This document shows positions 51,736-60,848 of a stretch of DNA of 64,000 bases, piece after piece. Position 1 is the first letter of the stretch, and the number at the start of each line of letters is the position of its first letter. The DNA comes from Halovenus sp037080055 (GTDB taxonomy: Archaea; Halobacteriota; Halobacteria; Halobacteriales; Haloarculaceae): positions 1 through 64,000 of the forward strand of contig NZ_JBAOJI010000003.1 of NCBI RefSeq assembly GCF_037080055.1, in the 5' to 3' direction. Both the position numbers and the translations under genes were made by a program. The notes beneath the pieces are model-generated. The model ran no database searches, was not told the origin of the DNA, and was given only the letters and a program-made list of their open reading frames with translations.

Positions 51736-52253
51736 GCGTCGAATATCCCGACGAACCGGTTGATGGATTCCCCACTCCGCCCCGAACGGTAACCGACCGC
51801 GAGGGTCGTGAGATCCACCTCGACCGCGCGAGCGGCGATCCGGATCCACTCGTCGAGATGTATCTCGACTTCGAGTCCGAGGACCGAGCGCAGGGGATCC
51901 CACCCACGAACGAATCGGATATCCGCGAGTGGCTGGATACAGTGATGACCGACGACGGCGTCCACGTGATCGCCCGACACGACGGCGATGCCGTCGGCCA
52001 CGTCATGCTCGTCGGCGACAGCGACGGGGCATACGAACTCGCGATTTTCGTCTTGCAGCCATATCAGGGCGCGGGGATCGGTACCGCACTCGTCGAGACT
52101 GTGCTCGGGGCTGCTGCCGAGAAGGGTATCGACCGCGTCTGGCTCTCTGTCGAGCGGTGGAACAAGCCAGCGGTGAATCTCTACGAGAAAATTGGGTTCG
52201 AGACCTGCGGCGGCGAGCGCTTCGAGCGGATGATGTCGCTACGGTTGGCGTGA
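51732..52253 (+). CDS. GNAT family N-acetyltransferase
   Basis: 173 residues. Acetyl-CoA binding motif A VLQPYQGAGIGTALVETVLG is present, with the family beta-bulge AYELAIF before it and VNLYEKIGFETCGGERFERMM at the end. The target is unknown. Coupled to the upstream USP-like gene, so a role in stress response is possible but inferred. Confidence 0.88.
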   Translation: MSVEYPDEPVDGFPTPPRTVTDREGREIHLDRASGDPDPLVEMYLDFESEDRAQGIPPTNESDIREWLDTVMTDDGVHVIARHDGDAVGHVMLVGDSDGAYELAIFVLQPYQGAGIGTALVETVLGAAAEKGIDRVWLSVERWNKPAVNLYEKIGFETCGGERFERMMSLRLA

Positions 52254-52257
52254 CGGC

Positions 52258-52266
52258 TGTTTTTTG
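52258..52266. terminator. T-rich stretch between convergent genes
   Basis: CTGTTTTTTG follows the GNAT stop by 4 bases; archaeal terminators are T-runs. It is in the 19-base gap to the convergent stress protein gene. Confidence 0.4.
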
Positions 52267-52272
52267 AGTAAT

Positions 52273-52722
52273 TCAGACCGACAGCACCGGCTGTTGGGCG
52301 TACTCGAGGACGTACAGGGCGGCTTTCCCGAGAATCTCTTCGGGAGAGCCGTGGGAGGTCACACGGGGGACGACCAGAAAGTCCGCGCCGAGATTGTCCG
52401 CAACCGTCAGAATGACACTGCCCGGCGTCTGGTCGAGACGGTCGACGGAGAAGCCGATCGCTCCGGATTGAGTCAGTTCGACCGATCCGTCTTCGGGCAG
52501 ATGTTGGCGAGCGTGGCCTGTGATCCACTGCTGGCGTTCGGCAACGACGCCGCTGTCGAGATCACCGGTTTCAAGTCCGCGGACGATCCGCTGGTCGATG
52601 ACGTGAAGCAAGTGAAGATCCGCATCGTAGCGGTCCGCAATTTCGGCGGCGTACTCCGCTGCCTCGGCGGCATCTTGAGTGTTGTCGGCAGCCGAGAGGA
52701 CGAGATCGATATCGAGAGCCAT
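52273..52722 (-). CDS. Universal stress protein (UspA-like)
   Basis: 149 residues from the ATG at 52722. IDLVLSAADNTQDAAEAAEYAAEIADRYDADLHLLHVI is the UspA start. The C-terminus (LGADFLVVPRVTSHGSPEEILGKAALYVLEYAQQPVLSV) keeps the fold but lacks the canonical GxxGxxGxxxGS nucleotide loop, so it may not bind ATP. Divergent from the next USP gene across a short promoter region. Confidence 0.82.
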   Translation of the reverse strand: MALDIDLVLSAADNTQDAAEAAEYAAEIADRYDADLHLLHVIDQRIVRGLETGDLDSGVVAERQQWITGHARQHLPEDGSVELTQSGAIGFSVDRLDQTPGSVILTVADNLGADFLVVPRVTSHGSPEEILGKAALYVLEYAQQPVLSV

Positions 52723-52828
52723 GCGCGGTATTCCGGCGGGCGAGTAAAAAAAGCCGCCGGTCAGATCGCGCTCCGAGGGGAACGGTCGAACCCACCCGTT
52801 TTTTGTGCTGCCCCCCGATTGATCGCAT

Positions 52829-53272
52829 ATGTTCGAGACTGTGGTGATTGCCACCGACGGCTCCGAAAGTGCCGAACGGTGCGTCGAGACGGCGGTCGAT
52901 TTCGCGTCCCGGTTCGACGCCGAGGTGCACGCCCTCTACGTCGTCGACACCGACGAGATCGAAACCTCACCCGACGAGATCCGTGACGATCTCGAAACCG
53001 CTATCGAGAAAGCCGGTGACGAAGCGCTCTCCTTTGCCCAACAGGAAGCAGGCGAGTCGATCGATCTTACCACCGGTGTCCGCGAAGGTGAGCCAGCGGC
53101 GGAGATCATGGAGTACGCCGACGAAATCGACGCCGATGTTATCGCCGTGGGGACGCGCGGCCGCCACGGCGACCACGCCTTCCTGCTGGGGAGTGTCGCG
53201 GAAGCGGTCGTTCGCTCGGCCCCCCAGCCCGTGTTGACCGTGCGACAACTCGAAGAGGCCGAGGCCGCCTGA
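52829..53272 (+). CDS. Universal stress protein (UspA family, ATP-binding type)
   Basis: 147 residues. FETVVIATDGSESAERCVETAVDFA and the C-terminal VGTRGRHGDHAFLLGSVAEAVVR include the G2xG9GS loop used for ATP binding. Canonical UspA size. With two neighbours of the same fold (51376 and 52273) it forms a local cluster. An AT-poor TTTTTTGTG lies about 28 bases upstream of the ATG. Confidence 0.92.
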   Translation: MFETVVIATDGSESAERCVETAVDFASRFDAEVHALYVVDTDEIETSPDEIRDDLETAIEKAGDEALSFAQQEAGESIDLTTGVREGEPAAEIMEYADEIDADVIAVGTRGRHGDHAFLLGSVAEAVVRSAPQPVLTVRQLEEAEAA

Positions 53273-53321
53273 CTCGTAGACCGACCGGGGTGCTTTTGAG
53301 GGTTGCTCTGCTGGTGTGCGT

Positions 53322-54407
53322 ATGAAAGATTGGCTTATCGACGACGACCGACTCTCCATCGGTCGCAAATCTGTCCTCCCGGGTGAAGGTTTCTTCCGAC
53401 CGGATTCGATCGAGGCCGAACAGGAAGAACGCGAGGCTGCCGAGACGCTCGCGGGTGCCTCAGTTGTCGTCGCAGCAGACCCCGACGCCGACGGACTCGC
53501 CTGTACGGCACTGATCCGACTCGCTCGCGGCGACGGGGCACTCCTTCCGACCAGCCCACACGAACTCAGGGACAATTTCGAGTGGATCGCCGAGTACGCC
53601 GACGCGGACGCGGAACTGTTCGTCTGTGATCTCTGTCCCGACAGTGAGGACGATATCGCCGACCTGCCGGCAGTCAGTGAGCGACTCGAAAGCGTCACCT
53701 GGTTCGATCACCACCAGTGGGACGACGACCTCGCAGACTCGGTCCGGGCCGCTGGCGTCGACCTCACCGTCGGCGACTCTGAGGAGGTCTGTACCGCAGA
53801 CGTTGCCTACGAAGAACTCGACGCCGATTTCGACGAGCGCTACGCCGAACTCGCCCGGGTCACGCGAGATCACGACCTCTGGATCCGCGAGGACGAACGC
53901 TCCGATGATCTGGCCGATTACGCTCACTGGGTCGAACCCGAGACCTACATCGAGACAGTTATGGAACACGGTGCGGATCTGCCGCCGGAGGCCGAGGAGT
54001 TACTCGCAGAGCGCCGCGTAGAGAAGGAAGCCCTCATCGAGAAAGCCGTCGAGCGGGCGGAAATCCGCGAGGTTGGTCCGTGGACGGTCGGTGTCACTTA
54101 CGGCCGCTGTTCGCAAAACGAGGTCGCCGAAGCCTTGCGCGAGCAGGGGACCGACGCGGCCGTGATCGTCAAACCGGCCGGGTCGGCATCGATCCGTGGC
54201 ACCGACAACTTCCAGCGGTGTCACGAGGTCGCCGGCCAGGTCAACGGCGGCGGTCACCCGAAAGCCGCGGGCTGCAAACCGGACATCTACGACGATATGC
54301 TCGATTATGCCCACCACTGGACGACACAAGGTGCGGTCGCAAAACAGGCAATCGTCGACGCATTCCATCGCCTCGACCCCGAAGCAAGTCCAGACGCGAC
54401 AGAGTAA
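53322..54407 (+). CDS. DHH-family phosphoesterase (RecJ-like)
   Basis: 361 residues from the ATG at 53322. Catalytic motifs are AADPDADGLACTALI (motif I), CDLCPDSEDD (II), DHHQWDD (III, DHH) and RVTRDHDLW (IV). C-terminal DHHA1 substrate domain contains QVNGGGHPKAAGC. Members hydrolyse nano-RNA, c-di-AMP or single-stranded DNA; this archaeal subtype is often annotated as RecJ-like. Cytoplasmic. The stop lies 3 bases from the convergent DUF gene. Confidence 0.9.
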   Translation: MKDWLIDDDRLSIGRKSVLPGEGFFRPDSIEAEQEEREAAETLAGASVVVAADPDADGLACTALIRLARGDGALLPTSPHELRDNFEWIAEYADADAELFVCDLCPDSEDDIADLPAVSERLESVTWFDHHQWDDDLADSVRAAGVDLTVGDSEEVCTADVAYEELDADFDERYAELARVTRDHDLWIREDERSDDLADYAHWVEPETYIETVMEHGADLPPEAEELLAERRVEKEALIEKAVERAEIREVGPWTVGVTYGRCSQNEVAEALREQGTDAAVIVKPAGSASIRGTDNFQRCHEVAGQVNGGGHPKAAGCKPDIYDDMLDYAHHWTTQGAVAKQAIVDAFHRLDPEASPDATE

Positions 54408-54410
54408 GAC

Positions 54411-54827
54411 TTAGTTCTCGACGACCCACTTGTCGGAGTACCGCAGTCCGCAGTCACAGGCCACATAGGCGTGAATTACAGGTCCATCGGCGTAGATGCC
54501 ACCGACTTCCTCGTTCTGTTCTTCGGCGAAGGCGAAGATGAACTTCGGCGTGTGGTCGTCGCCGTCGGGGCAACTCGCATCAGTGCAGTCCTCGGTCACA
54601 GTCCCGTCTCGTTTCATCGCTTCCTGTGCGAGCGCCATCGGATCGATTCCCGTCGCCTGCTGGAAGACACTGCGGGCCTGATCGCCGTCCATCAGCAACA
54701 CGATGCCGTCCTCGACGCGTTCGCCGTGGGCTTCGAGTGCCTCGGCGTTCGAGATGCTGTCGTCGTGCAGAAAGATGTGGATATCCGACGGTCGCTCACC
54801 GGCCAAAAACGACTCTCGCTCACTCAT
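54411..54827 (-). CDS. Haloarchaeal conserved protein (DUF5807-like)
   Basis: 138 residues from the ATG at 54827. FLAGERPSDIHIFLHDDSISN and VLLMDGDQARSVFQQATGIDPMAL are reminiscent of the DUF5807 family from memory. Later CTDASCPDGDD and HAYVACDCGLRYSDKW hold four cysteines that may bind zinc. Function unknown. Confidence 0.68.
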   Translation of the reverse strand: MSERESFLAGERPSDIHIFLHDDSISNAEALEAHGERVEDGIVLLMDGDQARSVFQQATGIDPMALAQEAMKRDGTVTEDCTDASCPDGDDHTPKFIFAFAEEQNEEVGGIYADGPVIHAYVACDCGLRYSDKWVVEN

Positions 54828-54886
54828 GAACTCATCTGCGATAGCCGGCCGAATAAGCCCTCTGGAATCAACCGTCCGCCGACCAG

Positions 54887-55123
54887 TCACTCCTCCGCGT
54901 AGCTGATCTCCTCGATTTTACGTCGCTGCTTATCGGCGTCGTCGCCCTCGTATTTGTACACCGTTTCGTCGTCCTCGTCAGCGGTCGCCTTGTGCGAGCC
55001 GTCACAGAACGGCCGCTCGTCGGAGAGACCGCACATGCAGATGTACGCCTTCCCGTCGTCGCCGAAATCCTCCTCGTCGATTGGCTTCGGTCTCGACTCC
55101 TCGTGGGTAATCTCGCGTGCCAT
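54887..55123 (-). CDS. CDGSH iron-sulfur domain protein
   Basis: 78 residues. The Fe-S motif is complete: CMCGLSDERPFCDGSHK gives CxC, Cys and His ligands for a 2Fe-2S cluster. The rest is acidic and hydrophilic, so it is a soluble single-domain protein, perhaps an electron or cluster carrier. It lies just before the archaellum gene arlJ but is separately spaced. Confidence 0.92.
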   Translation of the reverse strand: MAREITHEESRPKPIDEEDFGDDGKAYICMCGLSDERPFCDGSHKATADEDDETVYKYEGDDADKQRRKIEEISYAEE

Positions 55124-55170
55124 ATCCCGTCAACAGGTGCTGTTCTGATAAACACCTCGGCAGGTGCCGT

Positions 55171-56922
55171 TTAGACCGAGAGGAAGGTGCTGACGACCGT
55201 CCCGGTGAGAATCGACACCAGCGCGGCGATCCACGACAGCGCCACGAAGTGTAGATACGTGTTGATTTTGTGGCCACCGTCGACGGTCCGAATCATCAGC
55301 GCCGAGAGCATCGCCGAGAACATGATGACGACGACCAGCAGGAACTCGATCAGCGGGATGTTGTACAGGTCCGTATTGATCAGTTGATTGGCGACTCCAG
55401 CATTACTGCTGATGCCGAGATCCATATTGGAGAGCACCCGAACGACTTCCAGCCCGATGAAGAAGGCGAACGTTGCCGCCGCGGTGATTCCGTACAGCAG
55501 TCCGACCAGCGTCGTTGCCGCCTGATTGCGCTGCTGGCGGAGGCGGTTGACCTCGTTCATATTCTCGCCGATCAACTCCCCGAGAACCTGCGGGTCACCA
55601 CCCATCTCGCGGCCAATGAGATACATCTCGCTGAACGTCTGGATCAGGTAGGACCGACAGTCCGCCGTGAAGTACCGCCACGCTTCGGCTGGCTCGATCC
55701 GCATGTTGAGTCGCTTGTACAGGTCGTCGATGTTGTCCGTCAGTGGCCCGAAGTCTTTCTCTCGTAGCGTTCGCAACACGTCGGAACTGGTCGACTGTTT
55801 GACCGACTCCGTCGTCCCGAGCGCTCGGATGAAACTCGGGAACTCGTCGTCGCGGGCCTTGACGAGTTTCTCCTGGCGGTACAGCACGATCCCCGGAATG
55901 AGAAGCGGCGTGATTGGAATCACCGCGTACATCGGCAGCGGCATCGGGGTCCCGAAGAAGGGGATAATCGTCGAGATCCGGAACGGAATGATGCCAAGTA
56001 GACCACCGAACGTGACGACGAACAGGACCAGAGACAGCACGACTCCGATCCAGAAACTCACTCTGATCCGTGGCTCTGCTTGGGAGGGCTTCTCCGGCGG
56101 GTGGTACCAGCGGGGGTCGTACGGCGAGAGCGAACGCAGGGCCATGTAGAACCCACTCTGAATGAAGATGTACATCACGATGACCGCGCTGACCGTCATC
56201 GTCGGATCCGTCCCAGTCAACACGGGGAGGACGACCGCGAACACCAGCGCGAACGTCATCGACAGCACCATCGACAGGTACAGGTCTTTCATCACGTCGA
56301 GGTTGGTCAGCGTCGACTCGTAGACCGTCGAGTACTCCTGAATGATGCTCTCCTGTTCGGTGAGCAGGTACTCACGGAGGGACTGTCCGGCGCTGATCGT
56401 GTACGCGAGTCGCTCGAAAAAGTCCGCCACCGTGTCGCTGGGCACTTCCTGTGCGCGGCGGCGACAGGCGTCGTCGAGGCTCTGGTTCCACGTATCGACG
56501 AGTTCGACGACGCGGCCCATCTCCTTGGCGAGTTCGCCGTACTCCTCTTCTTGGGCCAGCGACCGAAACACCTCCATCCGGTCGATTTTCGTGATCGCCA
56601 GCACGGTCATGTGGGTGACCATCAGGTGGAACTGGTTGTTGAGTTGACGGCGGCGCTGGCTGACCAGGATCTTCGGATAGAAGACCGCCGAGATGAACGC
56701 GAGCAGTCCGAGCAGCGGGATCGGAACCCGGACGACCATCGGCTGTCCACTCAGGAAAAACGGCGTAACGATGGTCACGAGGAAGAAGGCAAGCGCCGGG
56801 ACCAGAATGAAGGTGATGTACTGGCCCATCGGCATCTCCATGCGCTGGTAGGACTCCAGCAGCGATTTGATGTTCTCGCTGATCGTCAGATCGAACGCTG
56901 GGTCCGCACTATCAGTTGCCAT
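55171..56922 (-). CDS. arlJ: Archaellum assembly platform protein ArlJ (FlaJ)
   Basis: 583 residues. Two TadC-like (type II secretion F) domains: DTVADFFERLAYTISAGQSLREYL and EPAEAWRYFTADCRSYLIQTFSEMYLIGREMGGDPQ. At least eight hydrophobic segments, several near residues 35-75, 215-260, 290-345 and 470-575. It is the membrane platform on which archaellum filament subunits are inserted, driven by ArlI. Its start overlaps the arlI stop by one base. Last gene of the archaellum operon in this window. Confidence 0.95.
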   Translation of the reverse strand: MATDSADPAFDLTISENIKSLLESYQRMEMPMGQYITFILVPALAFFLVTIVTPFFLSGQPMVVRVPIPLLGLLAFISAVFYPKILVSQRRRQLNNQFHLMVTHMTVLAITKIDRMEVFRSLAQEEEYGELAKEMGRVVELVDTWNQSLDDACRRRAQEVPSDTVADFFERLAYTISAGQSLREYLLTEQESIIQEYSTVYESTLTNLDVMKDLYLSMVLSMTFALVFAVVLPVLTGTDPTMTVSAVIVMYIFIQSGFYMALRSLSPYDPRWYHPPEKPSQAEPRIRVSFWIGVVLSLVLFVVTFGGLLGIIPFRISTIIPFFGTPMPLPMYAVIPITPLLIPGIVLYRQEKLVKARDDEFPSFIRALGTTESVKQSTSSDVLRTLREKDFGPLTDNIDDLYKRLNMRIEPAEAWRYFTADCRSYLIQTFSEMYLIGREMGGDPQVLGELIGENMNEVNRLRQQRNQAATTLVGLLYGITAAATFAFFIGLEVVRVLSNMDLGISSNAGVANQLINTDLYNIPLIEFLLVVVIMFSAMLSALMIRTVDGGHKINTYLHFVALSWIAALVSILTGTVVSTFLSV

Positions 56923-58601
56923 TAGTCTTGCCTGTAGATGTCGAAGGGGAGTCCTTCGACACCGTCTCGCTGGAAGTCAGTTATCAGTTCGTTCACTTCG
57001 TGGTAGCCGACGATTCCTTCTTGAATCGCCCGCTCGATGATCCGCGCCCGGAAATCAAGGTCGTCGTAGATATCCCGGGTGTCCTCGTAGCCGAGCAGGG
57101 TCGCGATCTGCTCTTCGAGGACGAAAGAGTTGTTTCGGCCCTGGAAGACAATTTCGTCCTCGACTGGATCCCAGTAGAACGCCTGTCGGGTGACGACACC
57201 ATCCATCTCCTTGGAGTACCCCTCGATCTCCTGGACCGAGGTCACACGTCGAAGCACGTCGTCGCCCTGCTTGACTCGGTTCTGGAACAGTGCCACGTCG
57301 GCGTTGTCCATGAACGTCTCCGGGATGTTGATCGGATCCCCAGTGAACCGCTGGATCATCGAGACGATGTCGCTGGCGTGGAAGGTCAGCATGACTGGGT
57401 GCCCGGTCTGGGCCGCCTGGAAGGCCATCCGACCCTCCTCACCACGAACCTCACCCACGATGATGTAGTCTGGGCGGGAACGGAGTGCGGCCGCGACCAG
57501 ATCGAACATCGTGATCGAGGTGCTCTCGTCGTCGCCCTCTCGGGTCAGGAGCTGCTGCCAGGTATCGTGTGGCGGCATGACCTCGGCAGTGTCCTCCGCG
57601 GTATAGATCTTCGCGTCCCGCGGAATGAAGGCCATAATCGAGTTCAGCGTCGTCGTCTTCCCCGACGCCGTCTCGCCGACAACGAAGACTGTCTGTTCGT
57701 TTTCGAGGCAGAGCCAGAGATACGCCGACAGTTCGGGGCTGAGCGTGTTCCAGGCAGTAATCTGGAAGATCGACAGCGGCACCTCGTCGCCCTGCCGAAT
57801 CGTCAGTGAAGGGCCTTTGAGGCTCACGTCGTCGGAGTAGATGAGGTTGAGACGGGAGCCGTCGGGGAGTGTCGAGTCCACGATGGGATCGGAGTCACTC
57901 ACCGGGTCACCCATCCGCTCGCCCATATTCTTGAGCCACTGGTCGAAGTGGTCGTCGCTCTCCCACTCGACGGTCGTTTCGATCATGCTGTAGACCGAGT
58001 GATCGGTGAAACACTGGTTCGGACCGATCACGTGAATGTCCTCGTTCGCCGGGTCGCGCATGACCGGTTCCAGCGGCCCGAGTCCGACGATGTCGCGGTT
58101 CAACCGGTACCGGATGTTCTCGTAGGTCTGCTCGGTCAGTTCGACCTTTCCCACGTCGGTAATATTCTTCAGTCGCGTGAGGACGCCGCTGTCGGATTCG
58201 GATTCGGGCTCTTTGATCTTCGTCGTCTCCTCCATCAACTCCTCGATCCGGTCGTCGTACTCGGCTTCGTCTTGTGGGGCAGGTTTGGTGACACTCCGTT
58301 CGAGCAGTTTGTCACGAACTCTGTTGAAGACGGACCACTCGTCGTCGGAGAGGTCCGGTTCGATCACGTAGTACTTCATGTCCTGCCCGACATCGCCGTA
58401 GATGTGACAGTAGATCGGTCCGCCGACGGGGTAAAGCACGTTCGGCCGCTGGGACTCGTAGTCGTCGTCGGCTTCCTCGATGAACAGCGGAAACTCCCCG
58501 GTAATCTGCTTGAACTTCATCAGGTGCTCCCGGAGGTGCGGCCGCCGGGCCGCGTGTTGCCTGAGTTCGTCCGAAGGAGTTGGCTGTCCGTGATCTGTCA
58601 T
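56922..58601 (-). CDS. arlI: Archaellum assembly/rotation ATPase ArlI (FlaI)
   Basis: 559 residues. Hexameric type II/IV secretion superfamily ATPase. Walker A TVFVVGETASGKTTTLN, Walker B YIIVGEVRGEEGRM, the Asp box IYTAEDTAEVMPPHDTWQQL and the His box GHPVMLTFHASD are all present. An acidic N-terminal domain (1-150) and the N-domain linker PVSDSDPIVDSTLPDGSRLN precede the ATPase core. It powers both assembly and rotation. Four bases separate it from arlH1. Confidence 0.95.
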   Translation of the reverse strand: MTDHGQPTPSDELRQHAARRPHLREHLMKFKQITGEFPLFIEEADDDYESQRPNVLYPVGGPIYCHIYGDVGQDMKYYVIEPDLSDDEWSVFNRVRDKLLERSVTKPAPQDEAEYDDRIEELMEETTKIKEPESESDSGVLTRLKNITDVGKVELTEQTYENIRYRLNRDIVGLGPLEPVMRDPANEDIHVIGPNQCFTDHSVYSMIETTVEWESDDHFDQWLKNMGERMGDPVSDSDPIVDSTLPDGSRLNLIYSDDVSLKGPSLTIRQGDEVPLSIFQITAWNTLSPELSAYLWLCLENEQTVFVVGETASGKTTTLNSIMAFIPRDAKIYTAEDTAEVMPPHDTWQQLLTREGDDESTSITMFDLVAAALRSRPDYIIVGEVRGEEGRMAFQAAQTGHPVMLTFHASDIVSMIQRFTGDPINIPETFMDNADVALFQNRVKQGDDVLRRVTSVQEIEGYSKEMDGVVTRQAFYWDPVEDEIVFQGRNNSFVLEEQIATLLGYEDTRDIYDDLDFRARIIERAIQEGIVGYHEVNELITDFQRDGVEGLPFDIYRQD

Positions 58602-58604
58602 AGC

Positions 58605-59372
58605 TTATGCGACACTGCGTGATTCGATGACGATGCCGGTGCCCTGCCGGACCGAGAAGCCGATGGTGTCACCGACCTGCTCGCCCATCCCTGCGAATCG
58701 GAGGACATTGACCTGGCGGCGAGTTTCGTTACCGACTTCGACCATCTCCAACTCGATGAATACGTCGGCGATGGATCTGAAGGGGCCCAACGCCTCTTCG
58801 TCGAGAGTGGTTGGGTCGACAGTCAGAATGACGACTTTGCCCTCGGAGATGATATCTCGGAAAAAGGAGATGATCTCCAGGGCGGCCTGCCGTTCCTCGT
58901 TCTGCCGAACGAGTGCCTCGAATTTGGGGTCGTTTCGGAGAATCGCATCGAAGGTATCGATGAGGATCACGTCCGAATCCCACATCACTTCGGCTTCCAT
59001 GAGTCGCCGCAGCAATTCTTTGCGATCATCCTCACCGTCTCCGTCCATAGTAAAGGTGTTCTTGGAGTCACCGATGGCAGCGTGGAGGTAGAGGATGTTC
59101 TCGTCGAGCATGTGATCGACCATGCCGTAATCCAGCGAGTGCATCTGTTCGAGGAAGGAACCGACGGTCAACTCGGTTGACAGCAGACTCACCATCGTCC
59201 CTTCCTCGCACAATCCGTACGAGAACCGCTGGCTCATGGCGGATTTACCGGCCCCGTATTCGCCCTCGATCAGGACGATACTGCCGGGCGGCAGGCCACC
59301 GCCAAGTTCCTTGTTCAGTCGATCACGTTCGCCCAATCCAATCGAATATAGATCCTGTTGTGCAAGACTCAT
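58605..59372 (-). CDS. arlH: Archaellum motor protein ArlH (FlaH), copy 1
   Basis: 255 residues. KaiC-like RecA fold. Walker A GEYGAGKSAM (37-46), Walker B DVILIDTFD (134-142), and a C-terminal switch region; the Ser/Thr for autophosphorylation is likely near Walker A. In archaella ArlH forms a ring inside ArlX/ArlCE and regulates ArlI. It precedes arlI by 4 bases. It differs from the second copy (62019-62786) only at residues 47, 111, 157 and 221. The 175-base gap to arlCE1 contains no gene and no arlF or arlG. Confidence 0.95.
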   Translation of the reverse strand: MSLAQQDLYSIGLGERDRLNKELGGGLPPGSIVLIEGEYGAGKSAMSQRFSYGLCEEGTMVSLLSTELTVGSFLEQMHSLDYGMVDHMLDENILYLHAAIGDSKNTFTMDGDGEDDRKELLRRLMEAEVMWDSDVILIDTFDAILRNDPKFEALVRQNEERQAALEIISFFRDIISEGKVVILTVDPTTLDEEALGPFRSIADVFIELEMVEVGNETRRQVNVLRFAGMGEQVGDTIGFSVRQGTGIVIESRSVA

Positions 59373-59547
59373 CGTGTTACCTCCAGTCGACGTGCTTCGG
59401 TCGGCCCCATCTGTCGGTGGCGCTCAACCGCAGTACCCCGCTGTTTGCTGAGGAAATTAGACACTCGGGCTGTTAACGGTGTTGGCCGCTGGTCGCTCCG
59501 GTGCTGTGAATTGCTCCTCCTCGTCGGTCCCGCCACGGTGGCTCGCC

Positions 59548-60774
59548 TCACAGCGACTCACCCCCGCCGAAGACGGCCGTTTGCTGTGTGGCGTCACCTC
59601 CGTTGAGTTGATCGATATAGTCGAGGCTCTGCCTGTGGTGATCGATGGACAGCGAGCCACCTTCGCCGTACTCGAACTGCTCGAGATGGGCTGCCAGTTG
59701 GTCGGCAACGTCCTCGGTCACCCAGTCGATTGTCTCGTAGTATCTGATCGCCTCGGTGGCGCCTCGGGAACCAACCTCGTCGACGAGATACTCTAGCCAC
59801 TCGATGACGACTAAATCGCCGGTAACGCCATCCGGGACGTGGCTGAGGTACGGCTTCCCGACCTCTTGGGCTCCGGAATCTGTCTGTTCCGTCTGCTCTG
59901 GCTCTGTACTCTGTGTTCCGACATCTCCGCTGCTTCCCGTGTTCGACTCCTCCGAGACCGCCGTCGTCTGTCCACCAGACTCCCCGGTCGCCGCAGGCTC
60001 TGACTCGACCGTCTCGTCGAACAGGTCGTCGTCCGCCAACTCCTCGTCAGCCGCCTCGTTGAACTCCGATTCGGCTTCCGTCTCCGCCTCGTCGAGCCCA
60101 TCATCCGCAACGTCGTCGAATTCGTCGCCGACATCCTCGAAGCCATCGTCCATCTCGTCGAACTCTCCAGCGTCATCGAACTCCGACTCGGGTTCCGCAG
60201 CAGGGTCGCTGTCTTCCTGGAACGCGTCGGTCATGTCGGCGTCGATCCCTTCGTCGGCCTCGTCCTCTTCTTCGACGAGATCGTCGTCGAAAAAGCCCTC
60301 TGCGTCGGCGTCGGCGATGTCCTCGTCGACGCTCTCCTCTTCCTCTTCTTCCTCGTCGGTAAAGAGACCGAACGAACTGTCCTGTGCGTCCATCTGGCCG
60401 CCGCCACCCATCCCCATACCGCCGTCCATCTCGTCGGCGAAGGGGTTGACACCGCGGGTAACCATCTCGTAGATATCTAGCAGTTTGCGAACGTTCTCCT
60501 CGACTTCTTCGACGCTGTTGGAGATCTGCTCGTTCTCGTTGCGAACCGTGTTCACGGTGGAGGAGAGGCTGCCGACCTCGTTTTCGAGTTCGTCAAGGCG
60601 GTGTTCGAGTTCGTCGACGTTGCCGCCGCCACCGCCAGCCATGTCGTCGCCGCCCTCCATCTCGCCGAAATTGTCATCGAGACCGCCCAGCTCTTCGTCA
60701 CCGTCGAGTCCACCGAGGTCGTCCTCCCCATCGTCCAGCTCGCCCAACCCGCCGAGGTCGTCGCTACCACTCAT
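59548..60774 (-). CDS. arlCE: Archaellum switch protein ArlCE (FlaCE), copy 1
   Basis: 408 residues. Gly/Asp-rich acidic start, then a coiled coil of ArlC type (VDELEHRLDELENEVGSLSS and NENEQISNSVEEVEENVRKL, about 52-98), then a long acidic low-complexity region (about 110-275) and a C-terminal ArlD/E domain (GKPYLSHVPDGVTGDLVVIEWLEYLVDEVG, RYYETIDWVTEDVAD, SIDHHRQSLDYIDQL). ArlCE forms the cytoplasmic ring that receives CheY signals through CheF in other haloarchaea. It ends with a short tail after the E domain. Its neighbour downstream is arlH1. Confidence 0.9.
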   Translation of the reverse strand: MSGSDDLGGLGELDDGEDDLGGLDGDEELGGLDDNFGEMEGGDDMAGGGGGNVDELEHRLDELENEVGSLSSTVNTVRNENEQISNSVEEVEENVRKLLDIYEMVTRGVNPFADEMDGGMGMGGGGQMDAQDSSFGLFTDEEEEEEESVDEDIADADAEGFFDDDLVEEEDEADEGIDADMTDAFQEDSDPAAEPESEFDDAGEFDEMDDGFEDVGDEFDDVADDGLDEAETEAESEFNEAADEELADDDLFDETVESEPAATGESGGQTTAVSEESNTGSSGDVGTQSTEPEQTEQTDSGAQEVGKPYLSHVPDGVTGDLVVIEWLEYLVDEVGSRGATEAIRYYETIDWVTEDVADQLAAHLEQFEYGEGGSLSIDHHRQSLDYIDQLNGGDATQQTAVFGGGESL

Positions 60775-60848
60775 TGTAACGCGTATTCGCCCGTGCGCCT
60801 ATTCAATCCACCGTTTACGGTATCAGCTGTGATAATAGTTGTGGGCAA

